64,000 nt of DNA, from the NCBI GenBank assembly GCA_001769855.1, contig MEPP01000031.1:1-64000 (forward strand). The letters run 5' to 3'. This document shows, piece after piece, positions 8,727 to 17,355 of this stretch. The DNA comes from Bdellovibrionales bacterium GWA2_49_15. Lineage in GTDB: Bacteria; Bdellovibrionota; Bacteriovoracia; Bacteriovoracales; Bacteriovoracaceae. Both the position numbers and the translations under genes were made by a program. A model generated the notes under the pieces. It saw only the letters and a list, made by a program, of their open reading frames with translations. It was not told the origin of the DNA and did no database searches. Within the stretch, counting starts at the first letter, position 1, and each line of letters starts with the position of its first letter.

Positions 8727-9734
8727 TTAGTATTTCCCTCGCGAATCATAGAATATCTTCGTTGGATTTTTGGAATTGGAAGTTAGATAAACATTTCCAA
8801 TATATTTGGCCATCTTTTGAGGCGAACCGCTTGCCGGATATTTAAACATGCGCATGAGGAGATTGTTTCGATCTCTCAGTCTAATGACATGAATTTGAAA
8901 ATCACCGTCATTTAAGACAATCGCACGGCAAGAACCACCGCCTGAATCATGATTGTGAGACCTTGGGTGATAGATAAAAAACTGTTTTTGAATATAAATT
9001 GGTCCATCATTTTGATATAAATAAAAAAGCGCTTTAATATTTGCATCAGCTGGACCGGATATCGGCAGCAACTCTAGGGAAACTGTTTTCTGTTCCGCAC
9101 CGAATCTATAGTCCCCCGTATATGATCCCGGATAGCCCTCGAAATGATTCAAAAATATTGGCTGAAGATCAGTCTCTGCACTGAGAGGTTTCTCTGCGGT
9201 CCATTGTTCCTTAAGGACATCGTTGTCAAGAAGACGATTTAATTTATGATCGTTAAATATGTCGTCAAATCTTTCAAACTTATTTCCGCCTTCTTTTTGT
9301 TTTTTTGGAGCAATCGCTTCATCTTTTTCCTTATAAGGGTCAATGATCACCTCGATTTCTTTTTTCTCTTCTACGGGAGAATCCTTTTCGTGGGCTCCCT
9401 TTTGTAACGTCTTCTCGATCCATATCTTCTGATTTTCTTGAGGCTCAATAACGGCATTGGCCATCAAAACAAGAAAGATCTTGGCCAAGAGCTGATTGGC
9501 CTTCAGATATTTTTGATTTTCGTCCTTCAGTTCAAGATATTCTTTAAATTCCTCGTCAGACAGAAGATTAAATTTTTGGGCCAAATTTTTGAAGTGTTTA
9601 TCTGAATCGAGTAAATCCTGATGTTGTTGAGTTGTCTCTGGCGGGGGAGTCGATGTTTGCATGCCCTGTGCGATCAAAAATGCAACCAGGGCCAGGGCCA
9701 AGAAAAATCCAAAATATTTATATTTCATATTCAA
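8727..9734 (-). CDS. Membrane-anchored protein with charged linker, unknown
   Basis: 335 residues. One hydrophobic segment (about residues 7-23) near the N-terminus acts as signal anchor or uncleaved signal. Residues 30-165 are highly charged and mostly helical, with a Lys/Glu-rich linker. The C-terminal 150 residues look like a globular beta-rich domain (YPGSYTGDYRFG, QFFIYHPRSHNHDSGGGSC). No family recognised. The start codon lacks a good ribosome binding site, and a second Met two codons later is an equal candidate. Confidence 0.6.
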   Translation of the reverse strand: MNMKYKYFGFFLALALVAFLIAQGMQTSTPPPETTQQHQDLLDSDKHFKNLAQKFNLLSDEEFKEYLELKDENQKYLKANQLLAKIFLVLMANAVIEPQENQKIWIEKTLQKGAHEKDSPVEEKKEIEVIIDPYKEKDEAIAPKKQKEGGNKFERFDDIFNDHKLNRLLDNDVLKEQWTAEKPLSAETDLQPIFLNHFEGYPGSYTGDYRFGAEQKTVSLELLPISGPADANIKALFYLYQNDGPIYIQKQFFIYHPRSHNHDSGGGSCRAIVLNDGDFQIHVIRLRDRNNLLMRMFKYPASGSPQKMAKYIGNVYLTSNSKNPTKIFYDSRGKY

Positions 9735-9889
9735 GCTATAGCACTATATCAATACTATCTTCATCGTGCCAACCCCGTGAAACTTGAATGCATCAGAATA
9801 ACTAATGACATTACCTTAGCAATGATTAGTTGCGCTCTCGCTTGTTTATGCTAGAACCCGCCCAGATAAACTTTAACTTGGAGACAAAA

Positions 9890-10285
9890 ATGAAATCATT
9901 ACTTTTAGGAACTGCCATCCTCTTTTCATCCGCAAGCTATGCCAATGAGGCCGTACTCGACGATGTGGCCAAACTGCCTAAAATTTTCAACCAAAGTTTG
10001 GTCGTGAACCACGGGCCACAATTTGCCGCCGTTCAACCAACCGCCCATCTTAAATTTGACTACCCTTCCTGCCGCCGCTTTAATTTCTCGGTTGAGGTGA
10101 TTGACGGTGGAGAAGTCAACTTCCTCAAGGTTCACTACCCGCGCAGCCAGGCGGACTGCCGTGCCATGCCGATTAAACGAACTTACGAATTACAAGTCAG
10201 CTCAGATTACGATTTGGGTGCCAAGTCCTTCGTGATTTTAAACCCGGTCGGACAAGATCTCCCTATATTCCGGGTTGAAAGATAA
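9890..10285 (+). CDS. Small exported protein, unknown
   Basis: The start at 9890 has TTGGAG 6 bases before it and is followed at once by a signal peptide (MKSLLLGTAILFSSASYA). A longer frame opens at 9830 but has no binding site. The 131-residue product has a beta-rich mature domain with two cysteines (YPSCRRFNF, ADCRAM). It ends at the beginning of the AraC-type gene region. No family recognised. Confidence 0.6.
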   Translation: MKSLLLGTAILFSSASYANEAVLDDVAKLPKIFNQSLVVNHGPQFAAVQPTAHLKFDYPSCRRFNFSVEVIDGGEVNFLKVHYPRSQADCRAMPIKRTYELQVSSDYDLGAKSFVILNPVGQDLPIFRVER

Positions 10286-10334
10286 TCAGGTTTTCAATCT
10301 TTCAGTCCCAGCACTAATTTGGTATCTATGTCTA

Positions 10335-11120
10335 ATGGACTATAAAGAGTTTTTACCCAATCTCGGCCTGGCAAAGTACGTCGAGTGCTTTTGGACGATG
10401 AACTCCCAGACCGTGATTGGGGCCGAAGCAAAACCAGTTCGCGTCCTGCCGGACGGATGTATTGACATCATTTTTGATTTTGCTCACTCAAAGCAATATG
10501 TCGTAGGAACCATGGAGCGTCCATTGCTGGTCACCGTGACGGGCAATGTTGATATGCTCGGAATTCGCTTCAAACCTGGTGGCAGTCAGCCATTTTTGCG
10601 CTTTATGGCGCGGGATTGCACAGACAAGCGCGTGGATTTAGAATGTTTTTGGGGACAGGTCGGGAGCGAACTTTTTGACCAGGTCATTGGTATCACGGGA
10701 GCAAATCAGAGAATTGCTCACATGGAAAAATATTTACGGCAAGAGTTAAACGCAAACTCTGCCCTTTGTCCCTACGTTCAATATTCCGTAGCAAAAATTC
10801 AGGAGCTTAAGGGAAAAATCTCCATAAAAGAGTTAGAACGGGGGACAGGAATATGCGAACGTCAGCTGGAGCGAAAATTTTCCAAAGATATTGGCGTCTC
10901 ACCCAAGGCCTTTGCTCGCATAGTTCGTTTTGCAAATATCATTAAGCTTGCTCAATCATCGCCGTCCTCCTTGCCCCCTAATTGGACCCACCTGGCCTTA
11001 ACCCACGGTTACTTTGACCAATCCCATCTGATTCGGGAATTCAAAGAATTCTCCGGCGTAACTCCCTCGTCCTATTTCATGTCGGATTTATCCAAGACCC
11101 AAGCAGCGGAGTTGGGTTAA
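10335..11120 (+). CDS. AraC-family transcriptional regulator
   Basis: 261 residues from the ATG at 10335; a TTG at 10275 would add 20 residues, but the ATG fits the family better. The N-terminal ligand domain carries the pattern of the DUF6597 type (LAKYVECFW, VLPDGCIDIIFDF, LGIRFKPGG). The C-terminal AraC/XylS helix-turn-helix pair spans roughly residues 165-250 (ISIKELERGTGICERQLERKF, HGYFDQSHLIREFKEFSGVTPSSY). It lies 34 bases upstream of a glyoxalase-fold gene in the same direction. Such regulator/glyoxalase pairs are common, and the enzyme is the likely target. Effector unknown. Confidence 0.85.
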   Translation: MDYKEFLPNLGLAKYVECFWTMNSQTVIGAEAKPVRVLPDGCIDIIFDFAHSKQYVVGTMERPLLVTVTGNVDMLGIRFKPGGSQPFLRFMARDCTDKRVDLECFWGQVGSELFDQVIGITGANQRIAHMEKYLRQELNANSALCPYVQYSVAKIQELKGKISIKELERGTGICERQLERKFSKDIGVSPKAFARIVRFANIIKLAQSSPSSLPPNWTHLALTHGYFDQSHLIREFKEFSGVTPSSYFMSDLSKTQAAELG

Positions 11121-11154
11121 TAATACTTCCAGTTAATTCAATTCGGAGGAACTT

Positions 11155-11556
11155 ATGAAAAATGCCCTTAAAATTACAAAAACCACCCCTATCTTATGTG
11201 TCAAAAGCATTGAAGAAAGCTTGCCCCTTTGGATAAACATGCTGGGTTACGAAAAAACCATGGAAGTTATGCACAAAGATAAGCTTGGCTTTGTCATGTT
11301 AGTACAGGGTGGGCATGAAATTATGCTGCAAACTCATGCCAGTGTTTTGGACGATCTGCCTAAAATCGCTGACAGCTTCAGACCAGGCACCATTTGTCTC
11401 TACTCTGATGTGGACTCGATTGAAAAAACTATTGAAAATTTAAAGGGTGTCAAAATCCTTGTTCCTCTTCGCTCAACTCCTTATGGTGCCAGAGAAGTGT
11501 GGGTTCAAGATCTCGATGGTAATGTGCTTGGTTTTGCAGAGTTTAAAAAAGCATGA
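11155..11556 (+). CDS. Glyoxalase/bleomycin-resistance/dioxygenase-fold protein
   Basis: 133 residues, one vicinal-oxygen-chelate domain made of two beta-alpha-beta-beta-beta halves (TTPILCVKSIEESLPLW, then REVWVQDLDGNVLGFAEF). Members are metal-dependent lyases, dioxygenases or antibiotic-binding proteins. The expected terminal metal ligand is the Glu of GFAEF. The N-terminal half lacks an evident His ligand, so it may bind rather than catalyse. A GGAGG ribosome binding site precedes the ATG. It follows the AraC-type regulator and is probably cotranscribed with it. Confidence 0.8.
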   Translation: MKNALKITKTTPILCVKSIEESLPLWINMLGYEKTMEVMHKDKLGFVMLVQGGHEIMLQTHASVLDDLPKIADSFRPGTICLYSDVDSIEKTIENLKGVKILVPLRSTPYGAREVWVQDLDGNVLGFAEFKKA

Positions 11557-11603
11557 AATCCGGTCCTTATTTAAAACTGGAAGATTTGCCGGGAGTGGAA
11601 AGA

Positions 11604-12419
11604 TTAGTTCTTTCGCTCAAGCGCCAGCTTTGTAAGTGCGTGTTGCATTGTTGACTCCACCCGCGCTGCGCAGGCGCGCACATATTCATGATCGGAGGCC
11701 GCGGCTTCGCCACTTCGTTCAAAATAAATCGGGGGTAGCACTTCCTGGATGATGCGAGTTGGCCAGGGTAGATAGATTAGGCCAGGCCCAAAGACGACTC
11801 CCCAAGGGAGGCACAAGGTTATGGGCCAGGTGCCGAGTCGCAGCCATCGACTGGTGCCTAAAAATTTCATGATTCGTCGACCATCGGTGAGTATGATAAA
11901 GGTCGAGTGCGCCCCTGCGGTGACAACAGGATAAATCGGTACCCCAGCGCTCAGCGCGAGTCTGATATAGCCTCGGCGATTGTCAAAAATAATGCGATCG
12001 CGGTCGCGGTAAGGACGCAGGGCCTCGATATCTCCACCGGGATAAACCAATACCTTTGAGCCGCCCGCAAGAAGCTTGAGACCGTTATCTCTGCAGGCAC
12101 GCACAACGCCAAGTGGAAGAAGAAGCTTTTTTAGCCACGGAATTTTGAGCGGCAGATCGCCCATCAAACTATAGGGAACTGCCTCAATTCCGTGCGTATG
12201 AAAGAGGGTCGCTCCCAAGAGAAAGGCTTCTGGGGCCAGCAGTCCGGCATTGTGATTGCCGACAAAAAGGCCGGCACCGGCAGGCACATGCTCACACCCG
12301 CGCACTTCTGCACGGAAATAGGGTCGAACCACGCTGTCGACGATAGAGGCGAGTCGGGCCACCGCAGCTTCCTCGCGGTGACTGAACTGATCGACATCAC
12401 TAATTGCCCCTCTCTTCAC
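11604..12419 (-). CDS. Lysophospholipid acyltransferase-family (MGAT/TMEM68-like)
   Basis: 271 residues. GTG start overlaps the methyltransferase stop (GTGA at 12416-12419), with GGAG just upstream, so translation is coupled. The acyltransferase block I is seen as FVGNHNAGLLAPE and block III as VYPGGDIEAL followed by GYIRLALSAGVPIYPV, the pattern of the MGAT/DGAT2/TMEM68-like branch that moves acyl chains from acyl-CoA or ACP to glycerol lipids. The Asp of the usual HX4D motif is not at the expected place (HNAGLL), so activity is not certain. It probably acts at the inner membrane face. It converges on the glyoxalase gene. Confidence 0.75.
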   Translation of the reverse strand: MKRGAISDVDQFSHREEAAVARLASIVDSVVRPYFRAEVRGCEHVPAGAGLFVGNHNAGLLAPEAFLLGATLFHTHGIEAVPYSLMGDLPLKIPWLKKLLLPLGVVRACRDNGLKLLAGGSKVLVYPGGDIEALRPYRDRDRIIFDNRRGYIRLALSAGVPIYPVVTAGAHSTFIILTDGRRIMKFLGTSRWLRLGTWPITLCLPWGVVFGPGLIYLPWPTRIIQEVLPPIYFERSGEAAASDHEYVRACAARVESTMQHALTKLALERKN

Positions 12420-13165
12420 ACCAGTTCTCCAACCTTAAATATTAAGCGCCACTTCAGGATTTTCTTTTCAGAGGCCGCGCCCCAGTAAGGTAAAACCTTT
12501 TCATACAGTTCCAAAGTCGGATCAATTTGAGATTGGTCGATGAAGAGTTGAGTTGAGGACCAAGTTCGGAAATACCCAATGAGATCTTCCAGAGACCAGT
12601 TAACTTCAAGGTAGATCTCAGGCGTAGCGATTTCACGAAAGGGAAAACTTAACTCTTTGTAATTATCAAAGATCAACTTATTGTTCTTTTTCCAAAACGG
12701 GCCCAAAATGTTGAAGTAAAAGTCAGTCAGGCTCGAATCTATATTTGGCTGGATAGGTAAATGGAATGCATAGGCCCAAGTTGCAAAAATTCCGGTTGGC
12801 CTTAAGACGCGTTTTACTTCGGCATAAAACTTATCAAGATCAAACCAATGCAGAGCTTGCGCGACGGTGATTAAATCAATTGAGTGATCTTTCACACCAA
12901 GCGACTCTTCCGCCTTTAAAACTCTATATTCCACATTCTCGGCACGCACAGCACTTTTGATCTGCCTTTCACTCAAGTCGGTGGCAATAACTTTCGTGAA
13001 GAATCGTGCCAAATCAAGCGCCGCCTGCCCGTTCCCGGTGGCGCAATCCCAAGCAAGCTCCTTCTTTGCACAATGGGATAAAAGAAATTTGTAAAGCGCA
13101 TCGGGGTACTGGGGACGATAACGCGAGTAAAGGTTTGCCTGCTTGGAAAATAGATCGGTGCTCAT
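12416..13165 (-). CDS. Class I SAM-dependent methyltransferase
   Basis: 249 residues with Rossmann-fold motifs: SAM motif I AWDCATGNGQAAL (about residues 38-50), acidic loop IATDLSERQI, motif IV region DLITVAQALHWFD and post motif VLRPTGIFATWAY. It resembles the UbiE/Methyltransf_11 type with the DLFSKQANLYSRYRPQYP opening typical of small-molecule methyltransferases. The substrate cannot be deduced. It is the first gene of a two-gene operon with the acyltransferase, which might suggest a lipid substrate, but that is only inference. Confidence 0.8.
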   Translation of the reverse strand: MSTDLFSKQANLYSRYRPQYPDALYKFLLSHCAKKELAWDCATGNGQAALDLARFFTKVIATDLSERQIKSAVRAENVEYRVLKAEESLGVKDHSIDLITVAQALHWFDLDKFYAEVKRVLRPTGIFATWAYAFHLPIQPNIDSSLTDFYFNILGPFWKKNNKLIFDNYKELSFPFREIATPEIYLEVNWSLEDLIGYFRTWSSTQLFIDQSQIDPTLELYEKVLPYWGAASEKKILKWRLIFKVGELV

Positions 13166-13295
13166 AATGGTGACTCTACTAATAAGTGATTGCCCCTGGC
13201 AATCTAAGTCATGCTCAACGCTGGTCTATATTATCTTCAAAGTATTTGAATATTTTTAAAATAAAGTATCAATTCAGTTTTAAATTGGAGGTCCT

Positions 13296-13703
13296 ATGAA
13301 GGTCGATGTCGCAACAAATGGAAGAGTGTCCCATTTTATCGAGCTAGGTTTTAGATTTTTTATGGGTTTGATTTTTCTCGTTGCAGGAGTGAATGGTATT
13401 TTTCAATTTTTGCCAATGCCTCAAATGACTGAAGAAGGCCTAAATTTTATGAAGGCCTTGGGTGATACTGGTTATATGCTTAGTGCCCTCATGATCGTTC
13501 AGACGCTCTGTGGTTTTATGTTAGTTGCCAATAAATTTGTCCCATTCGCTCTTATTCTCATCTTTCCCATCGTCCTGAATATTTTTCTTTTTCATCTTTT
13601 TTTGGATTATAACGGGCTGATTCTGGGAACCATTCTCCTTCTCACGAATCTAGGTCTGGCCTGGGCGCACAGAGAGAACTACGAATGTATTTTTAAGAAA
13701 TAG
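13296..13703 (+). CDS. DoxX-like membrane protein
   Basis: 135 residues with four hydrophobic helices (about 18-36, 58-75, 82-100 and 105-122) and the opening FRFFMGLIFLVAGVNGIFQF typical of the DoxX/DoxD-like family of small inner-membrane proteins. Some members work in redox or thiosulfate metabolism, but most are unassigned. TGGAGG lies 5 bases before the ATG. The reading frame continues without further stops past its TAG for another 64 codons (see the following entry). No operon partner is visible. Confidence 0.75.
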   Translation: MKVDVATNGRVSHFIELGFRFFMGLIFLVAGVNGIFQFLPMPQMTEEGLNFMKALGDTGYMLSALMIVQTLCGFMLVANKFVPFALILIFPIVLNIFLFHLFLDYNGLILGTILLLTNLGLAWAHRENYECIFKK

Positions 13704-13898
13704 CTAATCCACGATGTTAAAAAACGATCTAAAAAGCTCAGCTTGCCTGGCAAGTTATCTCCTTATATTTCGGGGCTCAACATTCTAAATGTGCGAACTT
13801 TGGGAAATGAGCTGGACTCAATGGGTAAACTTTTACAATTTATTGGACAGGTAGCTATAACTTTACTAGGTTCTGTGCGTTTATCTTTGCAAGGATAA
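13704..13898 (+). pseudogene. Possible remnant of an MlaE-type ABC permease N-terminus
   Basis: Immediately after the DoxX stop the same frame stays open for 64 codons and ends at TAA 13896-13898. There is no ATG start with a binding site; a GTG at 13791 would give 35 residues. The last part reads LGNELDSMGKLLQFIGQ followed by VAITLLGSVR, which resembles the amphipathic N-terminal helix of MlaE/YrbE permeases (pattern LG, then F-[LI]-G, then a hydrophobic run ending LR). I infer a decayed fragment. A chance open frame is the alternative. Confidence 0.3.
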
Positions 13899-13901
13899 GT
13901 T

Positions 13902-14582
13902 ATGAAGAGTAAGTCATTTTTTTTTCTCGTGTTGATTGTTCAAATGCTGACCTTTATACCCACATCAGAGGCCTCATTTTTAAGATTTTGGCGAGGCTTT
14001 CCCAAGGGCGAGCTTTCGCTTCAGCAGTTTAATTCCGCGCTTAATGATATTTTTCTACCGGCCACCGCGGCCTTGGCAAAAACAACGGCCAACTTAATTT
14101 CCTATCAGCCACTGCTTTTACCAGAGTATTTGCTCGAAACGGAAAAACTACCCGTCGAGCTGGCCTTGGTTGAATATGCCAGCGAAGCAGAATATCGCAG
14201 CTATCGGGAGACAGAGGAAGGGCAAGCTTACTCAAATTTGCATTGGAATTATTTTGAAAAGAGTACCAGCAAGAGTACGGTGCCGACGGCCTTCGCGGGA
14301 GTATTAGAATCTGAAAAGGCGTACCTGCTCGGTGGCAATATTCATTGGACAAGCGGCCCCACATTTTTTTATCTCTTGCCTAATAACCAGACCGTATTGA
14401 AAGAATTTGCAAGCTTGTCGAAGGCAGGATTTAAGGGCGTGGTTTTAGTCGCCCCAAGCTACGTGCTGGTGTATGCCAAATCCTTTTTGAGTCCCACCCT
14501 CGCGCGCTTTCTTCTATGGGAAACGACCTTGAGAAGAGGCACAACCATAGGGTACGGTTCGGGCGTTCAATACCCTTTATAA
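13902..14582 (+). CDS. Exported protein, unknown
   Basis: 226 residues with a cleavable signal peptide (hydrophobic residues 5-20, ending PTSEA). AAGGATAAGTT precedes the ATG. The mature part mixes helices and strands, includes LPNNQTVLKEFASLSKAG and ends with a Gly/Thr-rich stretch. No motif I recognise. It is followed by a 116-base gap before the repeat protein gene. Confidence 0.55.
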   Translation: MKSKSFFFLVLIVQMLTFIPTSEASFLRFWRGFPKGELSLQQFNSALNDIFLPATAALAKTTANLISYQPLLLPEYLLETEKLPVELALVEYASEAEYRSYRETEEGQAYSNLHWNYFEKSTSKSTVPTAFAGVLESEKAYLLGGNIHWTSGPTFFYLLPNNQTVLKEFASLSKAGFKGVVLVAPSYVLVYAKSFLSPTLARFLLWETTLRRGTTIGYGSGVQYPL

Positions 14583-14698
14583 AATTAAGCACTTTCGCAC
14601 CTTTATCATGTGTAAAGATTACGCAACTTCTTGCGCCGCCATGTCTTTTCTTCTAAACCCCTACAGTTAATATTCTCAATTCATTCCTCGGAGCTGTT

Positions 14699-16879
14699 AT
14701 GCAGAAAATTCTCCTTTCGTTTGGCCTCTTATCATGCTTGGCCCAGGCCTATGCCGCAGACTGCGTTCAAGATATTTGTCTTCGGGAGATAGTCATCGAT
14801 GGTAATAATAGAATTGGTGTAGTCTCGTCGATTGAAACCAGCATCAATGGCAGTAGCATAAAGTTTACCGAATCGAGTTCCGGGTATACATATACTTCAA
14901 CCTACGAGCGACTTTCCAAGAAAATTAGCAGCGCAAGATTCCCCGAAGGAAGTTTCGTCCTCGACGGGCAAAACCACGTGGGCACGGTAAAGATGGCCTT
15001 TGCCAATGGCAAGGTTTCCCTGACTGAGGAAAGCACGAGCTACAGTTATATTACCGACAGCGTGGCTCCCGAAGTTGCGGAACTGGCCAATGGCACGAGA
15101 GCAGGCCTCCTGGTGATAGATGCGAATGATCGAATTGGAAAAGCTCTGCATGTTTTTGCCAATGGTAAAGGTCAGTTTAAAGAATCCTCAACCAGCTACA
15201 ATTATGTCTCGGCCTCACTCAATCCTGAAATTTCTGAGTTGAACGGTCTCAAGAAAGACGCTTTTGCCATTGATGCAAATAATCGAGTTGGCAAGGTGGA
15301 GGCGGTTTTTAAAAATGGGAAAGCCTTTTATCGTGACCCCGACAGTCGCTATACCTACATCTCTCTTGATCTCTCTGCCGAAATTGCGGTTCTGGAAAAT
15401 GGCTTGAAGCCCGGAATGCTGACGATTGACGGGAATGACCGCATTGGAAATGTGTTGCATACCTTCGCCAATCAAAAGGCGCAGTTCAAGCAAACCAATA
15501 CGGGTTATAACTATATCGCCACCTCACCTTCGCCTGAGATCCCCGAACTCGGCGGACTCTCGAAAGGAGTTGTGGTTCTAGATAGCAATAATCGTGTCGG
15601 CAAAATCATCACTATCTTCGCCAATAAGAAGGCCCACTATGTTGAGACCTCTTCGGGATATTCATATATCTCAGCTTCTTTGACGCCTGAGGTTCCAGCA
15701 GTCGCAGGAATAAGCAAGAACACCCGAATTATTGATACCAACAACCGCATCGGCATCACTAATTATGTTTTTAAAGACGGGCGCCTCCAATTTACCGAAT
15801 CGAGCACGGGTTATGCTTACATCACTAGCAAGGCCTCCCCACAAGTCGATAGAATCGGCACATTGCAGGCCGATCTGATTGTGTTAGACGATAACAATCG
15901 CGTCGGAAAGATCGCATATTTGTTTAGCAATGGGCAGATTGTGCACAAGGAACTATCTTCCGGTTACCAGTACATCGTAACTTCCGTGAGTCCGGAAGTT
16001 GACTCTAGCGACACCTATAATAAAACGGATGACTATAGCTCTGTTACGTACCGAGTAGGCAAAGTGAAGAGATTTTTCGCCAACAAGAAGATTGAATTCT
16101 CGGCCGAAGGATATTCATTTATTGTAGCCGAGCTTTTCTCGGAAGTTAATGAATTCAAAACCTACTTGCCCGAGCAGAAGATTATTGATGTGCAAGGGGA
16201 TGAAGGCATGGTTAAAAAAGTCTTCGCAAACGGTGCTGTTCTGTATGAGGCAAAGAAAAAACTCGCCGGCGATCGCCAGGCCACGCTCCATGCATTTTCC
16301 GCCAAGATTTTTGCCGCCAACGACAAGGAACTTGCATCCGATCAGACAAATTGGATCACGGGAATTGCTCAAACGCTTGCCGAAGAGGGGACTTTTTTCC
16401 CAAGCTTCGGTTACATCTCACTGATTATTAAAGATGAAGACTATGCCGACCTTAAAGCCGACCTCTTAGAATTTTTGAAAAAGCATGACAATATTATTTA
16501 TGATCAGAAGTTGAGAAAACAGGTTTTGAAATATCTGGGTGATACCGATACTGACGATAACAATACAAACCCACCTGTTAATGGCGTGGTCAGCGTGAGA
16601 TTGAATGATGCCGCTTACACCTTAACGCTTGAGAAACTTCTTAATAAAAAGAAAATTAAGTATGAATTCACGAGGACTGAGGAGCTGAAGTTTCCTGCAC
16701 TGACAGTGACTGTAACCAAACTGAAATCAACTTTGTTTGTGCACAAATGTGCGGTCAAAATGAGCTTCATGGGAGCAGATCGAACGGCGCAGGCAAGTCT
16801 CACAAAGACAACCTGGTCACTCAAAAAAACAGCCTGTGAATCAGTAGTTAAAAAGGCCTTTTCGGTTTTAAACTTCTAA
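14699..16879 (+). CDS. Exported protein with about ten tandem beta repeats
   Basis: 726 residues with signal peptide MQKILLSFGLLSCLAQAYA. Residues about 30-520 consist of ten repeats of roughly 47 residues. Each has a core V-[IL]-D-x-N-[ND]-R-[IV]-G-x-[VI], a strand ending FANGK, then ESSTGYxYI and SPEV. Eight are clear; the last two (near residues 440 and 495) are degenerate. The pattern suggests a chain of short beta units, perhaps a beta-propeller or fibre exposed at the cell surface. After about residue 525 there is a unique domain with a 200-residue tail, two Cys and a short Asn/Asp linker (DTDTDDNNTNPP). CGGAG lies before the start. Function unknown. Confidence 0.75.
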   Translation: MQKILLSFGLLSCLAQAYAADCVQDICLREIVIDGNNRIGVVSSIETSINGSSIKFTESSSGYTYTSTYERLSKKISSARFPEGSFVLDGQNHVGTVKMAFANGKVSLTEESTSYSYITDSVAPEVAELANGTRAGLLVIDANDRIGKALHVFANGKGQFKESSTSYNYVSASLNPEISELNGLKKDAFAIDANNRVGKVEAVFKNGKAFYRDPDSRYTYISLDLSAEIAVLENGLKPGMLTIDGNDRIGNVLHTFANQKAQFKQTNTGYNYIATSPSPEIPELGGLSKGVVVLDSNNRVGKIITIFANKKAHYVETSSGYSYISASLTPEVPAVAGISKNTRIIDTNNRIGITNYVFKDGRLQFTESSTGYAYITSKASPQVDRIGTLQADLIVLDDNNRVGKIAYLFSNGQIVHKELSSGYQYIVTSVSPEVDSSDTYNKTDDYSSVTYRVGKVKRFFANKKIEFSAEGYSFIVAELFSEVNEFKTYLPEQKIIDVQGDEGMVKKVFANGAVLYEAKKKLAGDRQATLHAFSAKIFAANDKELASDQTNWITGIAQTLAEEGTFFPSFGYISLIIKDEDYADLKADLLEFLKKHDNIIYDQKLRKQVLKYLGDTDTDDNNTNPPVNGVVSVRLNDAAYTLTLEKLLNKKKIKYEFTRTEELKFPALTVTVTKLKSTLFVHKCAVKMSFMGADRTAQASLTKTTWSLKKTACESVVKKAFSVLNF

Positions 16880-16893
16880 CGTTTGGAGATTTT

Positions 16894-17355
16894 ATGTTTC
16901 TAACCAGATTTCTATGTATTTTCACTTTGCTTTTATCCGTCGCTGCGCGGGCGAATGTTTATGCCGATCCCAAGGAACCCAACATCGATCACTTTATTAA
17001 AATTACCAAGAAAAATGAGAGCTACTCCTTCCAGCTTTGCCTAGTAGAAGAGAAGAATTCATGCCATCAAATTGGTCTGCAGGAAAGCTACAGCGTGGCG
17101 GAGCTCGAGGGGAAAGTACGGACGCTAAAAGATCGCACCGCCATGAGTAATTTAGGTGCGCTTGGCACCGGTGGTCTGACGCTACTTTTATCTGCAAGAC
17201 TCTATCTCATGCGCAAGTCAATTGAGTCAAAAACACTGAACCGCGATCAGACGCTCTCTTACCAGCTTAGCGAAAAGGGCGAGGCCTACGGAACTCTTGA
17301 GCAATACCTTGAGCGCCTGGAACGGGCCTTGAAAATTCCGGCTACGACACTTTGA
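16894..17355 (+). CDS. Small exported/membrane protein, unknown
   Basis: 153 residues with a signal peptide (residues 1-20, ending ARANV), a beta-rich part with two cysteines, one further hydrophobic segment (about 90-105, LGALGTGGLTLLLSA) and a helical tail. TTTGGAG precedes the ATG. It starts 14 bases after the repeat protein stop, so the two are cotranscribed and the product may serve as its anchor or assembly partner (inference). It overlaps the 3' end of the convergent ABC permease gene by 14 bases. Confidence 0.6.
   Translation: MFLTRFLCIFTLLLSVAARANVYADPKEPNIDHFIKITKKNESYSFQLCLVEEKNSCHQIGLQESYSVAELEGKVRTLKDRTAMSNLGALGTGGLTLLLSARLYLMRKSIESKTLNRDQTLSYQLSEKGEAYGTLEQYLERLERALKIPATTL

Noticed and set aside
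14780..16300. Regular repeats that might be a CRISPR array or DNA satellite
   Set aside because: Period is about 140 bases, in frame with one long gene, and conservation is at the protein level rather than exact DNA repeats.
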